A DNA stretch of 64,000 nt from Larkinella humicola (GTDB lineage Bacteria > Bacteroidota > Bacteroidia > Cytophagales > Spirosomataceae). Shown one piece after another: positions 8,069 to 16,585 of the stretch. Position 1 is the stretch's first letter. Every line of letters begins with the position of its first letter. The stretch lies in contig NZ_VTWS01000003.1 of NCBI RefSeq assembly GCF_008727875.1, positions 682,001 to 746,000 on the forward strand, given 5' to 3'. The translations under genes were made by a program, and so were the position numbers. Below the pieces are notes generated by a model. It saw only the letters and a program-made list of their open reading frames with translations, was not told the DNA's origin and did no database searches.

Positions 8069-9511
8069 TCACAAAGTCAACGGACTCCGGTCGTCGAACA
8101 TATTGCTGCCGCCTGCCCGGCGTTCAACCGAGGAACCGATGGCGGGTAATTGCGGACCCTGATCGGCGGAGATGCGGGCACCACTGCCGGTAATCTGCGA
8201 CAGAGCCGTACTGAGATAAATCTCTTCGATATCGCCCAGTTGCTTCACCCCGAGCGGTTCGCTTTTGGCAATTGTGGGTGTAAAACCGGTCGAATAATCA
8301 GACTGGTTCTGGGCGTTAAACGACTTGAAAACAATGGGTTGCATACCCCACTTGATTTTGCCGGTTTCATCCGAAATCGTGATGGAGCCAACGTTTTTGC
8401 CGTAGGTGGTTTCACCGATGGTGATGACCGGCATAAAAGGCTTCAAACCATTGATAATCAATTCACTGGCCGAAGCGGTTCCGCCCGTGGTCAGGACGAA
8501 CACCCGCGACAGATTGCCGCCAATGTTTTGGGCTTTGGTCTGAAAGCGGGTCGTTAACTGAGCGGTTTGATTTTGGCTCTGGAGTTCCGCCATCACGTCC
8601 TTGTTGTATTCCGTGCGGTAAAACGTCTTCGTGTTATCGACTCCCTTGGCTATCATACTCGCCAGTTTGACCGACGACGACACGTAACCGCCCGGATTGT
8701 AGCGCAAATCGAGCACTAATTCATTGACACCCCGCGCCTTGAATTTGCTAAAAATCTGCTCCAGTTTCTGATCGTAGGTGGGCGTTGTGCTGCCATTCGG
8801 GCCGGGGATAAACTGATTATAGACGAGGTAGCCAATCGTTTTTCCACCAATTGCATAAATCGAATCCAGAAAAACCGGGTTTTGCTGAAAGACTTCCGCC
8901 GTAACCGTTTTCACGACTTCGGTATCCACGATTTTGCCACTTTCCAGTTTGGCCAAACCGTAGTTGAAAGTCGTGGGGTCATTGGCCAGAGAAGCATAAT
9001 TGCTGGTGGTCAGCTTCTGCCCGTTGATGGTGGTAATAATATCGCCCCGTTTCAGACCGGCCTTATAGGCGGGGGAACCGGGCAAAACGTACAGAACCTT
9101 GATGATCACATCCGTCGAACCCGTCGTCCGCAGAAAATACTTGACCTCCAGACCGGTTGTTTTTTCTTCTCCGCTCAACGACGACTTCAGTTCATCGGCG
9201 CTTTCCTGAATCCACGAAAACCGGTCGCGCTCCGGGTTGGCTTTGTTGTTGTAATCGTAAAGCAGCGAGTAAAAAAACGGGCTGGGTGCCAGCGTCGTAT
9301 CCGGACTAGCCGGAATTTTGTCATTCCAGTAATACACCGTCCGCATATTTTCCAGAATCCAGTTGTTCACCGATTGGTCGGCCTTTGCAGGTGTGCCACT
9401 CACCGGCGACTGCGGGGTAACGGACGGGTCTTTCGTACAAGCAGTCATCCAAAAACCAAGCCCTCCCACTACCATCCAAACAGACTGCCGTACGTTCACA
9501 GAAATTTTCAT
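8069..9511 (-). CDS. S41 (tail-specific/C-terminal processing) protease, lipoprotein
   Basis: 480 residues. The N-terminus is a lipoprotein signal with Cys25 in WMTAC, so it is probably membrane-anchored in the periplasm. A PDZ domain spans about residues 120-200 (GSPAYKAGLKRGDIITTING). The S41 core follows (LVLDLRYNPGGYVSSS at 265-280). The catalytic pair is probably Ser347 in GGTASASE and Lys372 in TTYGKNVGS; the 25-residue spacing is the same as in Tsp and CtpA. The C-terminal tail (about 440-480) is disordered-looking. Likely cuts unfolded or C-terminally tagged envelope proteins; the target is unknown. Confidence 0.93.
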   Translation of the reverse strand: MKISVNVRQSVWMVVGGLGFWMTACTKDPSVTPQSPVSGTPAKADQSVNNWILENMRTVYYWNDKIPASPDTTLAPSPFFYSLLYDYNNKANPERDRFSWIQESADELKSSLSGEEKTTGLEVKYFLRTTGSTDVIIKVLYVLPGSPAYKAGLKRGDIITTINGQKLTTSNYASLANDPTTFNYGLAKLESGKIVDTEVVKTVTAEVFQQNPVFLDSIYAIGGKTIGYLVYNQFIPGPNGSTTPTYDQKLEQIFSKFKARGVNELVLDLRYNPGGYVSSSVKLASMIAKGVDNTKTFYRTEYNKDVMAELQSQNQTAQLTTRFQTKAQNIGGNLSRVFVLTTGGTASASELIINGLKPFMPVITIGETTYGKNVGSITISDETGKIKWGMQPIVFKSFNAQNQSDYSTGFTPTIAKSEPLGVKQLGDIEEIYLSTALSQITGSGARISADQGPQLPAIGSSVERRAGGSNMFDDRSPLTL

Positions 9512-9690
9512 TAGGTGCGTTTTGTTGATGCGAATTGAAAGAAGTGTGTAAATCTAACGCGTGATTCGTTACTATATTTTAACGCTCCGACCATCCATTT
9601 GTTCTACTAAACCTCGTGGTTAATTGTATTTTAATCAGAATTTACAGCCGTTTGCGGTTTTCCTTGTAACGCTTACAGCCCATAAAAACG

Positions 9691-9726
9691 CCCACCGGGG
9701 ATTCGCGCTGACGAATCCCCGGTGGG
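9691..9726 (-). terminator. Intrinsic terminator
   Basis: Perfect 15-bp stem (CCCACCGGGGATTCG with its complement, 6-base loop). On the minus strand it is followed by CGTTTTTATGG, 20 bases after the stop of the 9747-10415 gene. Confidence 0.9.
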
Positions 9727-9746
9727 CGGAATCAGTTTGGTGGGTA

Positions 9747-10415
9747 TTATTTGTCTTTTTTAGCCGAATCTTTGCCCCAGCTCACCTTAAATTTGCCTTC
9801 GGTGATTGAGATTTCACCGCTGCCTTCAGTGCGTTTGGTGTTGTCGTGGTCGTGCGGCCCCGATTTCGTCAGCATCCCGCCACCGGCTGCCGTGATGGCT
9901 TTGTCTTCCAGATTCTGCCGGATTCCAAAACCAGAAATGGTAGCCAGGGCGCGTTTTTTATACGTTACTTCTTTTAACGTGGCTTCAAACGTCCCTTCAA
10001 TGCTGTTATCTGTCACACTGGTAATCGTCACCGTCCCTTTCCACGACTCCCCATCACGGAACGCGTGGCCCAGTCCTTTCGATTCCTCCGTGTAATCGAC
10101 CAGCGCCCAAATCACGTTGCCGTTCGATTCCTTGTATTTCTTTTCCATCTCCCGGTCATTTTCCGCAATAACCGGATAGGTGCCCGGTTTCAGTTGGTCG
10201 ACATACACAAAACGAATCCAGGTCTGCACATCCGGGCTCACATTCATCCCGGCAATGGCGAGGTATTTGACACCGGTAAAGGGCAGATTGAGCCGCTGGG
10301 CTTTGGCTTGCCACTCTTTCCCGTTAATTTTGGCAGAAACCACATTCTCCGGCGCTTGTGCATACGTCAGTACGCTCCAGCCGAAGGCTACGATAAGGGC
10401 GAAAATCTTTTTCAT
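9747..10415 (-). CDS. Secreted protein of unknown function
   Basis: 222 residues with signal peptide MKKIFALIVAFGWSVLTYAQ. The mature part begins NVVSAKINGKEWQAKAQ, a motif common in small secreted Bacteroidota proteins of the DUF6252-like/lipocalin-like kind, and continues as beta-strand-rich sequence (GTVTITSVTDNSIEGTFEAT). The C-terminus is rich in charged residues (SITEGKFKVSWGKDSAKKDK). No catalytic motif is seen. A single-gene unit with a strong terminator. Confidence 0.78.
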   Translation of the reverse strand: MKKIFALIVAFGWSVLTYAQAPENVVSAKINGKEWQAKAQRLNLPFTGVKYLAIAGMNVSPDVQTWIRFVYVDQLKPGTYPVIAENDREMEKKYKESNGNVIWALVDYTEESKGLGHAFRDGESWKGTVTITSVTDNSIEGTFEATLKEVTYKKRALATISGFGIRQNLEDKAITAAGGGMLTKSGPHDHDNTKRTEGSGEISITEGKFKVSWGKDSAKKDK

Positions 10416-10453
10416 AAGGTATTCTGTTCGTTGTTGTTAGCAGTATTTCGGAA

Positions 10454-10461
10454 CAAACATA
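10454..10461 (-). promoter_or_regulatory. Possible -7 promoter element
   Basis: Minus-strand TATGTTTG fits TAnnTTTG, 39 bases upstream of the 9747-10415 gene start. No TTG is found at the usual distance. A second -7-like TATTTTTG lies at 10507-10514. Confidence 0.4.
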
Positions 10462-10590
10462 CGTGAATCGGCACCAATCCGGTTACCATTCACGAAAAGC
10501 CGTTTACAAAAATAAACTACCTTGCCGGTTCTGGTTTTCAAAACCGGTCTGTATTGCTATTTAATCCTGTTAAAACCGCTCTTTTCCCGT

Positions 10591-11628
10591 ATGAAACTGC
10601 TTTTGTTCTTACTGCTCCCCTCCCTTGTTTTTGCGCAATGGCAACCCCAAACCAGTGGCACCGACGCCAACTTCCGGGCCGTCAGCGCGGTGAGCCGGAA
10701 GGTGGTTTGGGTGGGCGGCAGCAAAGGCACCTTCGTCCGCACGGCCGACGGCGGAAAAACCTGGAAAACCGGAACCGTGCCGGGGGCCGAAAGCTGCGAC
10801 TTTCGCGATGTCCAGGCTTTCAGTGCCAAAGAAGCCATTCTAATGGCTGCCGGCCCCGCCGAAAAAGGCCAGGCGCGATTGTATCGCACCAACGACGGCG
10901 GCAAAAAATGGCAGCTCATTTACCAGACCAAACAGCCCGGCGTTTTTTTCGACTCGATGGACTTCTGGAACCGCTGGGAAGGCATGGTTTTCAGCGATCC
11001 GGTTAATGGAACCTGGTATGTGATGACAACGACGAACGGCGGAAAAAACTGGAAACGGGTTCCGGCGGACAATTTGCCCCTCCTTCCCACAGGTGAAGCC
11101 GCCTTTGCCGCCAGCGGAACCAGCCTGATCACGCGGGGGTATAAATGGCGCATGAATAGTTACCAGCGGGCCTGGATTGCATCAGGGGGCGTCGGCAACG
11201 GGCGATTGTATACGGCGGCAACGCCCGAATCGACCTGGCAAATGATCGAAACGCCCATTCCGGCGGGTCCAACGGCCGGCATCTTTGGGCTTTGGTTCGA
11301 TGCGCAGGGCCAGAATGGCATGGCCGTTGGGGGCGATTATAAAAATGAAAAAGGCGTCTGGCAGAATGTGGCCGTAACCACCGATGGCAGTAAAACCTGG
11401 CAAGCCGGCACCCCCACCGACCCACCGGGGTTGAAAGAAGCCGTCGGGCGATTGTCGGGCAAGCGGCTCATTGCAGTGGGGCCGTCGGGAACGGGTTACA
11501 CCGACGATTTCGGCAAAACCTGGACCAAAATTGACGATTCGGCTTTTCATTCCATCGACTGTTCGGGCGGTCAATGCTGGGCGGTGGGTGCCAAAGGAGC
11601 GATTGCGGTGATCAGGGAGGTGAAGTAG
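10591..11628 (+). CDS. Ycf48-like / BNR-repeat beta-propeller protein, secreted
   Basis: 345 residues starting MKLLLFLLLPSLVFAQW, a signal peptide; the longer frame from 10522 has no signal and is not used. The body holds repeated propeller blades with the Asp-box/Ycf48 signature: VWVGGSKGTFVRTADGGKTW, LYRTNDGGKKW, VMTTTNGGKNW, VTTDGSKTW, YTDDFGKTW. Bacteroidota relatives are often called 'oxidoreductase' or 'photosystem II stability factor-like' without evidence of that role. It probably binds a ligand or partner in the periplasm or outside the cell. Confidence 0.85.
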   Translation: MKLLLFLLLPSLVFAQWQPQTSGTDANFRAVSAVSRKVVWVGGSKGTFVRTADGGKTWKTGTVPGAESCDFRDVQAFSAKEAILMAAGPAEKGQARLYRTNDGGKKWQLIYQTKQPGVFFDSMDFWNRWEGMVFSDPVNGTWYVMTTTNGGKNWKRVPADNLPLLPTGEAAFAASGTSLITRGYKWRMNSYQRAWIASGGVGNGRLYTAATPESTWQMIETPIPAGPTAGIFGLWFDAQGQNGMAVGGDYKNEKGVWQNVAVTTDGSKTWQAGTPTDPPGLKEAVGRLSGKRLIAVGPSGTGYTDDFGKTWTKIDDSAFHSIDCSGGQCWAVGAKGAIAVIREVK

Positions 11629-11688
11629 CGGTTTTGTGCGCTCTTTGTCGTCCGGTTTTATCCCAATTTTATCTTCATTTCTTCAATA

Positions 11689-11702
11689 GTATGCTTGCAT
11701 AA
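11689..11702. promoter_or_regulatory. Predicted MarR operator upstream of marR
   Basis: GTATGCTTGCATAA, 13 of 14 bases identical to the operator at 18827-18840. The TTG inside it (11695-11697) sits 21 bases before a near-consensus -7 box TAGCTTTA (11719-11726), so the operator would cover the -33 element. This predicts autoregulation. Confidence 0.7.
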
Positions 11703-11762
11703 TACCTCGTCTATATTGTAGCTTTACAGTTGATGGCCCCTAACGAGCAACGAGAACTGAAG

Positions 11763-12233
11763 ATGAAGAAAGAGAAAACCGTCGATTATCACATTAAAAC
11801 GGGTTGGCACGCCATTTCGCGCATGTACAATGCCTACGCAATCCGCTACGATATGACGATGGCAATCGGCTATGTGTTGCTAAATATCGACACCGAACAA
11901 GGCACACCCGCTACCAAAATCGGGCCGTTGCTGGGCATGGAGCCCCGCAGTCTCGTCCGGATGCTGAAAAGCCTGGAAGAACGCGGCTGGATTCGGCGCG
12001 TCATCGACGAAAACGATAAACGGTTTGTCCGTATCCTGCTGACGGATGCCGGGAAAGAGAAACGCGAAGTAGCCCGTGAAGGCGTTATCCAGTTCAATAA
12101 CCTGATCCGGGACAATATTCCGCTGGAAAAACTGGTGGTTTTCTTCGACGTGATGAAGGACATCAACCGGTTGGTGGAGGATGAAAATGCCAAAATGAAA
12201 GCGAGCGGAATTACCGAATTCGTAATGAAGTGA
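11763..12233 (+). CDS. MarR-family transcriptional regulator of beta-oxidation genes
   Basis: A 156-residue winged-helix regulator. The HTH (TPATKIGPLLGMEPRSLVRM) is followed by the wing with the family's Asp-x-Arg (VIDENDKRFVRILLTDAGKE) and C-terminal dimer helices. Two starts are possible: ATG 11733 (adds MAPNEQRELK) and ATG 11763; I prefer 11763 because the predicted promoter would start transcription at about 11732. It is first in line with the FadN-type enzyme and thiolase. The 14-bp palindrome in its promoter recurs twice at the acyl-CoA dehydrogenase gene, so it probably represses both units, presumably relieved by an acyl-CoA. The ligand is inference. Confidence 0.88.
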   Translation: MKKEKTVDYHIKTGWHAISRMYNAYAIRYDMTMAIGYVLLNIDTEQGTPATKIGPLLGMEPRSLVRMLKSLEERGWIRRVIDENDKRFVRILLTDAGKEKREVAREGVIQFNNLIRDNIPLEKLVVFFDVMKDINRLVEDENAKMKASGITEFVMK

Positions 12234-12321
12234 AGGAGAGTAAAGAAATGAGACCAGAGAGGTAAGACAATTCGTCGGACGACCCAGTCTTTCTTCTCTG
12301 GTCTCATCGCTCTACTCTTCC
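12234..12321. repeat. Purine-rich palindrome between marR and the FadN gene (P3)
   Basis: Left arm 12234-12268 and right arm 12287-12321; the core ATGAGACCAGAGA (12248-12260) is perfectly mirrored at 12295-12307, with imperfect outer pairing. Loop includes TTCGTCGGACGACCC. The core differs by one base from ATGAGACAAGAGA in the repeat flanking the four-helix-bundle gene 2.5 kb downstream. Confidence 0.8.
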
Positions 12322-12349
12322 ATAAAGATCCAGACCCTATTTCAATACC

Positions 12350-14803
12350 ATGGAAGCAACCCTTGCAAAACCACAATCAGAAGGTCGAACTCCAACGGCC
12401 AAAAACCGCAGCATCCGCCGGGTAGCCGTCCTGGGCTCCGGCATTATGGGCTCGCGCATTGCCGCTCATTTTGCCAACATCGGCGTCGATGTGCTGCTGC
12501 TCGACATAGCCCCCAACACCCTCACACCCGCCGAGGAAGCCAAAGGACTGACGCTTGAAAAACCCGCCGTCCGCAACCGGATTGTGAACGACGCGTTTCA
12601 GAATCTGCTGAAAGCCAGCCCGGCTGCGCTCTACAGTTCGAAATTTGCTCAACGGATTACGCTGGGGAATTTTGACGATAATCTGCCCGAAATCGGCAAA
12701 TACGACTGGATTATCGAGGTGGTGGTCGAACGGCTGGACATTAAAAAATCGTTGTACGAGCGCGTCGAGCAATACCGTAAACCGGGCACGCTGATCACGT
12801 CGAATACCTCCGGGATTCCGATGCACCTGCTGACCGAAGGCCGGAGTGAGGATTTTCGGCGGCATTTCTGTGGAACCCACTTCTTCAATCCGCCCCGGTA
12901 TCTGCGCCTGCTCGAAATCATTCCCGGCCCCGAAACTGACCCGGCGATCATCGATTTTCTGATGAAATACGGCGATTTGTATCTGGGAAAAACCACGGTT
13001 TTGTGCAAAGACACGCCCGCGTTCATTGCCAACCGTTTGGGCATCTACGCCATGATCCAGACCATTCGCGTGGCTGAAGAAATGGGGCTGACCGTGGAGG
13101 AAGTCGATAAACTGACCGGCCCGGTGGTGGGTCGCCCGAAATCGGGAACATTCCGGCTCTCGGATGTCGTCGGTTTGGACACGACGGCGAATGTGGCCAA
13201 CAACCTGCTGAACGTGCTGACCAACGACGAGTCGAAAGACACCTTCCAGTTGCCGCCCGTCATGCAGAAACTGATGGAAAACAAGTGGCTGGGCGATAAA
13301 ACCGGGCAGGGCTTTTACAAGAAAATCAAGGACGAAAAAGGACAGTCTGTTATTCTGGCGCTCGACCCGAAAACGTTCGAGTACAAACCGTCGCAGAAGG
13401 TCAAATTCGCGACGCTGGAAGGCACCAAAAGCATCGACAACCTCAAAAAGCGGTTTTCGGTTCTGCTGGCTGGTCAGGACAAAGCCGGGGAATTTTACCG
13501 CAAAACCTTCGCCGACCAGTTCCGGTATGCCAGTCTCCGCATTCCTGAAATCGCCGACGAACTCTACCGCATCGATGCCGCCATTACCGCCGGTTTTGGC
13601 TGGCAACTGGGTCTGTTCGAAACCTGGGATGCCATCGGCATTCGCAAGGGAATCGAACTGATCGAGTCGCAGGGGTCAAAACCGGCGCAGTGGGTCTACG
13701 ATCTGCTCGATGCCGGTTTTGACAGTTTCTACAAAGTGGAAGCCGGTATTCGTAAATACTACGACATTCCGACGAAAAGTTACAAGGCCATTCCGGGAAC
13801 CGAGCAGTTTATTTTGCTGGAAAGTTTGTCGAACAATGTGGTTTGGAAAAATGCCGGTTCGGTCATCTACGACCTGGGCGACGGGATTCTGAACCTGGAA
13901 TTCCGCAGCAAAATGAACACGATGGGTGCCGAGGTAATCGAAGGCATCCACAAAGCCATCAGCCTGGCGGAAAAGGATTTTCGCGGCCTGGTGATCGGCA
14001 ATGACTCGTCGGAAGCCTATTCGGCGGGAGCCAATCTGGCGACGCTGTTCATGTTTGCCATCGAGCAGGAATTTGACGAGATCAATCTGATGATTGCGCA
14101 GTTCCAGCAGACGATGATGCGGGCGCGGTATTCGTCCATTCCGGTCGTGGGCGCTCCGCATTCCCTAGCCCTCGGCGGGGGCTGCGAACTGAACCTGCAC
14201 GTTGACCGCGTGGTGGCCCATTCCGAACTGTACATGGGTCTGGTGGAAGTGGGCGTCGGCCTGATTCCGGCGGGGGGTGGCACAAAAGAAATGGCCGCCC
14301 GCGCCAGCGATCTCTACCAAACCGGCGACCCCGAACTGAACATTCTGCAAAGTATGTTCATGAACATTGCCACTGCCAAAGTCTCGACTTCGGCGCAGGA
14401 AGCCCGCGAAATGAATTACCTGTTGCCCTCAGCGCAAATCGTGCTGAACCGCAGCCGCCTGATTGCCGAAGCCAAGCAGGTCGCCATCGAACTGGCTGAA
14501 AACGGCTACACGCAACCCAAACCGCGCAAAGACATCAAGGTGCAGGGAAAAACCGGGATTGCGCTCTTCAAAGCCGGGATTACCGCCATGCGCATGGGCC
14601 GCTTCATTTCCGACCACGACCAGAAAATTGCCGAAAAGCTGGCGTATGTTATTTGCGGTGGAGATTTGAGTTCTCCGCAAAACGTTAGTGAGCAGTATTT
14701 GATCGATCTGGAAAGGGAAGCTTTTCTTTCGTTAACCGGCGAGAAAAAGACGCTGGAACGGATTCAGGGGTTATTGAATGGGGGGAAACCGCCTAGGAAT
14801 TGA
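12350..14803 (+). CDS. 3-hydroxyacyl-CoA dehydrogenase / enoyl-CoA hydratase, FadN type
   Basis: 817-residue bifunctional beta-oxidation enzyme. The dehydrogenase half comes first: the NAD-binding loop RRVAVLGSGIMGSRIAAHF, then the HFFNPPRYLRLLEIIPGP catalytic-His segment and the 3HCDH C-terminal region (KDTPAFIANRLGIYAM, GQGFYKK). The crotonase half follows from about residue 510, with oxyanion-hole segments SAGANLATLF and ALGGGCELNLHVDRVVAHSE, and Glu in VEVGVGLIPAGGGTKE. This order is that of FadN rather than E. coli FadB. It hydrates enoyl-CoA and oxidises 3-hydroxyacyl-CoA in the cytosol, handing over to the thiolase downstream. Probably transcribed from the marR promoter. Confidence 0.95.
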   Translation: MEATLAKPQSEGRTPTAKNRSIRRVAVLGSGIMGSRIAAHFANIGVDVLLLDIAPNTLTPAEEAKGLTLEKPAVRNRIVNDAFQNLLKASPAALYSSKFAQRITLGNFDDNLPEIGKYDWIIEVVVERLDIKKSLYERVEQYRKPGTLITSNTSGIPMHLLTEGRSEDFRRHFCGTHFFNPPRYLRLLEIIPGPETDPAIIDFLMKYGDLYLGKTTVLCKDTPAFIANRLGIYAMIQTIRVAEEMGLTVEEVDKLTGPVVGRPKSGTFRLSDVVGLDTTANVANNLLNVLTNDESKDTFQLPPVMQKLMENKWLGDKTGQGFYKKIKDEKGQSVILALDPKTFEYKPSQKVKFATLEGTKSIDNLKKRFSVLLAGQDKAGEFYRKTFADQFRYASLRIPEIADELYRIDAAITAGFGWQLGLFETWDAIGIRKGIELIESQGSKPAQWVYDLLDAGFDSFYKVEAGIRKYYDIPTKSYKAIPGTEQFILLESLSNNVVWKNAGSVIYDLGDGILNLEFRSKMNTMGAEVIEGIHKAISLAEKDFRGLVIGNDSSEAYSAGANLATLFMFAIEQEFDEINLMIAQFQQTMMRARYSSIPVVGAPHSLALGGGCELNLHVDRVVAHSELYMGLVEVGVGLIPAGGGTKEMAARASDLYQTGDPELNILQSMFMNIATAKVSTSAQEAREMNYLLPSAQIVLNRSRLIAEAKQVAIELAENGYTQPKPRKDIKVQGKTGIALFKAGITAMRMGRFISDHDQKIAEKLAYVICGGDLSSPQNVSEQYLIDLEREAFLSLTGEKKTLERIQGLLNGGKPPRN

Positions 14804-14810
14804 TTTTTTA

Positions 14811-15284
14811 GATGCGAGATGTGAGACAAGAGAATAAAGACCTTTCATTATAATCTCACATTTAGAAGATGGAAACACACAATTTCAGAAATTTAAAAGT
14901 ATGGCAGTTATCGGTAGATTTTGTGACAGCTATTTACCAATTGACTACCCTGTTTCCAAATGACGAGAAATTCGGTTTGTCTTCACAAATTAAACGCTCG
15001 GTAGTTTCCATTCCTTCCAATATCGCGGAAGGATCTGGACGGGGTAGTAATAAGGAATTCGCCCGTTTCTTATCTATATCGCTGGCTTCATCCTACGAAT
15101 TAGAAACACAACTAATCGTTGCAGATCGTCTAAATTTCCTGGCAGAAACTATTGTTCAAGAAATAATCCGGAAACTACATGAGATACAGAAAATGATATT
15201 CTCACTCCACAAAAAGTTTGAAAGTCAAATTTCTTCCTAAACTTAAGAGTTTCTCTTGTCTCATGTCTAACCTCTTTAATCTCA
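14811..15284. repeat. Inverted-repeat arms flanking the four-helix-bundle gene (P2)
   Basis: Left arm GTGAGACAAGAGA (14821-14833) is mirrored by TCTCTTGTCTCAT (15252-15264), 418 bp away, with weaker pairing beyond (AGAtGTGAGAC against AGACATGAGAC). The left side can also form a local hairpin with AATCTCACATT just before the start codon. Everything between the arms is the 14869-15240 gene. Confidence 0.7.
14869..15240 (+). CDS. Four-helix-bundle protein (S23 / 23S rRNA intervening-sequence protein family)
   Basis: 123 residues, all helical, with the family signature NFRNLKVWQLSVDFV, then SSQIKRSVVSIPSNIAEGSG and EFARFLSISLASSYELETQL. These pentameric-bundle proteins (IVP/S23, related to the Avd protein of diversity-generating retroelements) are known from 23S rRNA intervening sequences and as orphan genes; their function is unknown, perhaps nucleic-acid binding. 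Here it sits inside a beta-oxidation operon between FadN and thiolase, is more AT-rich than its neighbours, and is enclosed by inverted-repeat arms, which suggests it was inserted. Confidence 0.93.
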   Translation: METHNFRNLKVWQLSVDFVTAIYQLTTLFPNDEKFGLSSQIKRSVVSIPSNIAEGSGRGSNKEFARFLSISLASSYELETQLIVADRLNFLAETIVQEIIRKLHEIQKMIFSLHKKFESQISS

Positions 15285-15291
15285 ATAAAAA

Positions 15292-16467
15292 ATGGACGCA
15301 TACATCGTAGCTGGCTATAGAACCGCCGTCGGGAAAGCTCCCCGGGGCGGATTGCGGCTCACCCGCCCCGACGACCTGGCGGCTGAAGTCATCAAACACC
15401 TGCTGGCGCAGGTTCCGAATTTTGACCCCGCGCGCGTCGAAGACCTCATCGTCGGCAATGCCGTGCCGGAAGCCGAGCAGGGCATGCAGATTGCCCGGTA
15501 TATTGCCCTGCTGTCGCTGCCCAACAGCGTGCCGGGCATGACCATCAACCGGTATTGTGGATCAGGACTCGAAGCCATCGCCATCGCATCCGCCAAAATC
15601 CACGCCGGACTGGCCGACTGCATCATTGCGGGTGGTACCGAGTCAATGTCGCTGGTGCCGGTGATGGGCTGGAAAACCGCCCTGAACTTCGAAATCGCGC
15701 AGAAACACCCGGATTATTACATTGGCATGGGACTAACCGCCGAGCAGGTGGCCGAGCAGTTTAAAATTGGCCGCGAAGAACAGGATCAGTTTGCCTACGA
15801 ATCACACCAGAAAGCCCTGGCGGCCCAGGCAGCCGGAAAATTCGACGGTGAAATTGTGCCAATTGCGGTGAAAGAGACGTATTTCGATGCCGATTCGGGC
15901 AAAAAGAAAACCCGCGAGTGGACCGTTGGCAAAGACGAAGGACCCCGCGCCGACACCAGTTTTGAAGCCCTGAACAAGCTGAAACCGGTTTTTGCGGCTG
16001 GCGGCTCGGTCACGGCAGGAAATTCATCGCAAACATCCGACGGTGCCGCGTTTGTCATCGTGATGTCCGAAAAGCTGGTCAACGAACTGGGGTTGAAACC
16101 CAAAGCCCGGATGGTGTCTTATGCAGCCGCTGGCGTAGAACCGCGCATTATGGGCATCGGGCCGGTGAACGCCATTCCGTTAGCCCTGAAAAAAGCCGGG
16201 TTAAAACAGGATGATATCGATCAAATTGAACTGAACGAAGCCTTTGCGGCCCAATCGCTGGCGGTTATTCAGGAACTTGGGCTGGATCGCAGCAAGATCA
16301 ATCCGAACGGCGGGGCCATTGCCCTCGGTCACGCGCTTGGTTCGACCGGCGCGCGCTTGTCGGTGCAACTCCTGAATGAAATGGAACGGCAGAACCAGAA
16401 GTACGGCATGGTTTCGGCCTGTGTCGGTGGCGGGCAGGGCGTCGCCGGGATTTTTGAGCGGCTTTGA
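15292..16467 (+). CDS. fadA: Acetyl-CoA C-acyltransferase (3-ketoacyl-CoA thiolase)
   Basis: 391 residues, usual thiolase length. Nucleophile Cys89 in NRYCGSGLEAI, His347 in GGAIALGHALGSTGAR and Cys377 in SACVGGGQGVA form the thiolase active site. It opens with YIVAGYRTAVGKAPRGG. It cleaves 3-ketoacyl-CoA with CoA to acetyl-CoA, the last beta-oxidation step, in the cytosol. It follows FadN in the MarR-headed operon, with the four-helix-bundle insert between. Assignment as FadA/FadI-type rests on context with FadN and the acyl-CoA dehydrogenase; a degradative role is likely. Confidence 0.95.
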   Translation: MDAYIVAGYRTAVGKAPRGGLRLTRPDDLAAEVIKHLLAQVPNFDPARVEDLIVGNAVPEAEQGMQIARYIALLSLPNSVPGMTINRYCGSGLEAIAIASAKIHAGLADCIIAGGTESMSLVPVMGWKTALNFEIAQKHPDYYIGMGLTAEQVAEQFKIGREEQDQFAYESHQKALAAQAAGKFDGEIVPIAVKETYFDADSGKKKTREWTVGKDEGPRADTSFEALNKLKPVFAAGGSVTAGNSSQTSDGAAFVIVMSEKLVNELGLKPKARMVSYAAAGVEPRIMGIGPVNAIPLALKKAGLKQDDIDQIELNEAFAAQSLAVIQELGLDRSKINPNGGAIALGHALGSTGARLSVQLLNEMERQNQKYGMVSACVGGGQGVAGIFERL

Positions 16468-16481
16468 CAACCGCCCGATAC

Positions 16482-16554
16482 CCCTAAATCCCCTAAAGGG
16501 GACTTGGACACAGCTTACTCCAAATGCAGAAAGTCCCCTTTAGGGGATTTAGGG
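16482..16554. repeat. CCCCTAAATCCCC-family inverted repeat, copy A
   Basis: Perfect 24-bp arms (16482-16505 beginning CCCTAAATCCCCTAAAGG; 16531-16554) around a 25-base loop. It lies between the convergent thiolase and LysM genes. A second copy with the same arm words is at 54578-54671. Each arm contains a nested CCCCTnnAGGGG hairpin. Confidence 0.9.
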
Positions 16555-16585
16555 ACATCATCAAATACAGGGGCTTCGGCCCCTT

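Noticed and set aside
10530-10542. GGTTTTCAAAACC palindrome before the Ycf48-like gene
   Set aside because: It resembles the inner stem of the RAYT hairpin, but is too short and common in sequence to call a REP copy.
12377-13606. Long minus-strand open frame (409 codons) opposite the FadN gene
   Set aside because: Shadow of a well-supported enzyme gene; no motif, and GC-rich third positions explain its openness.
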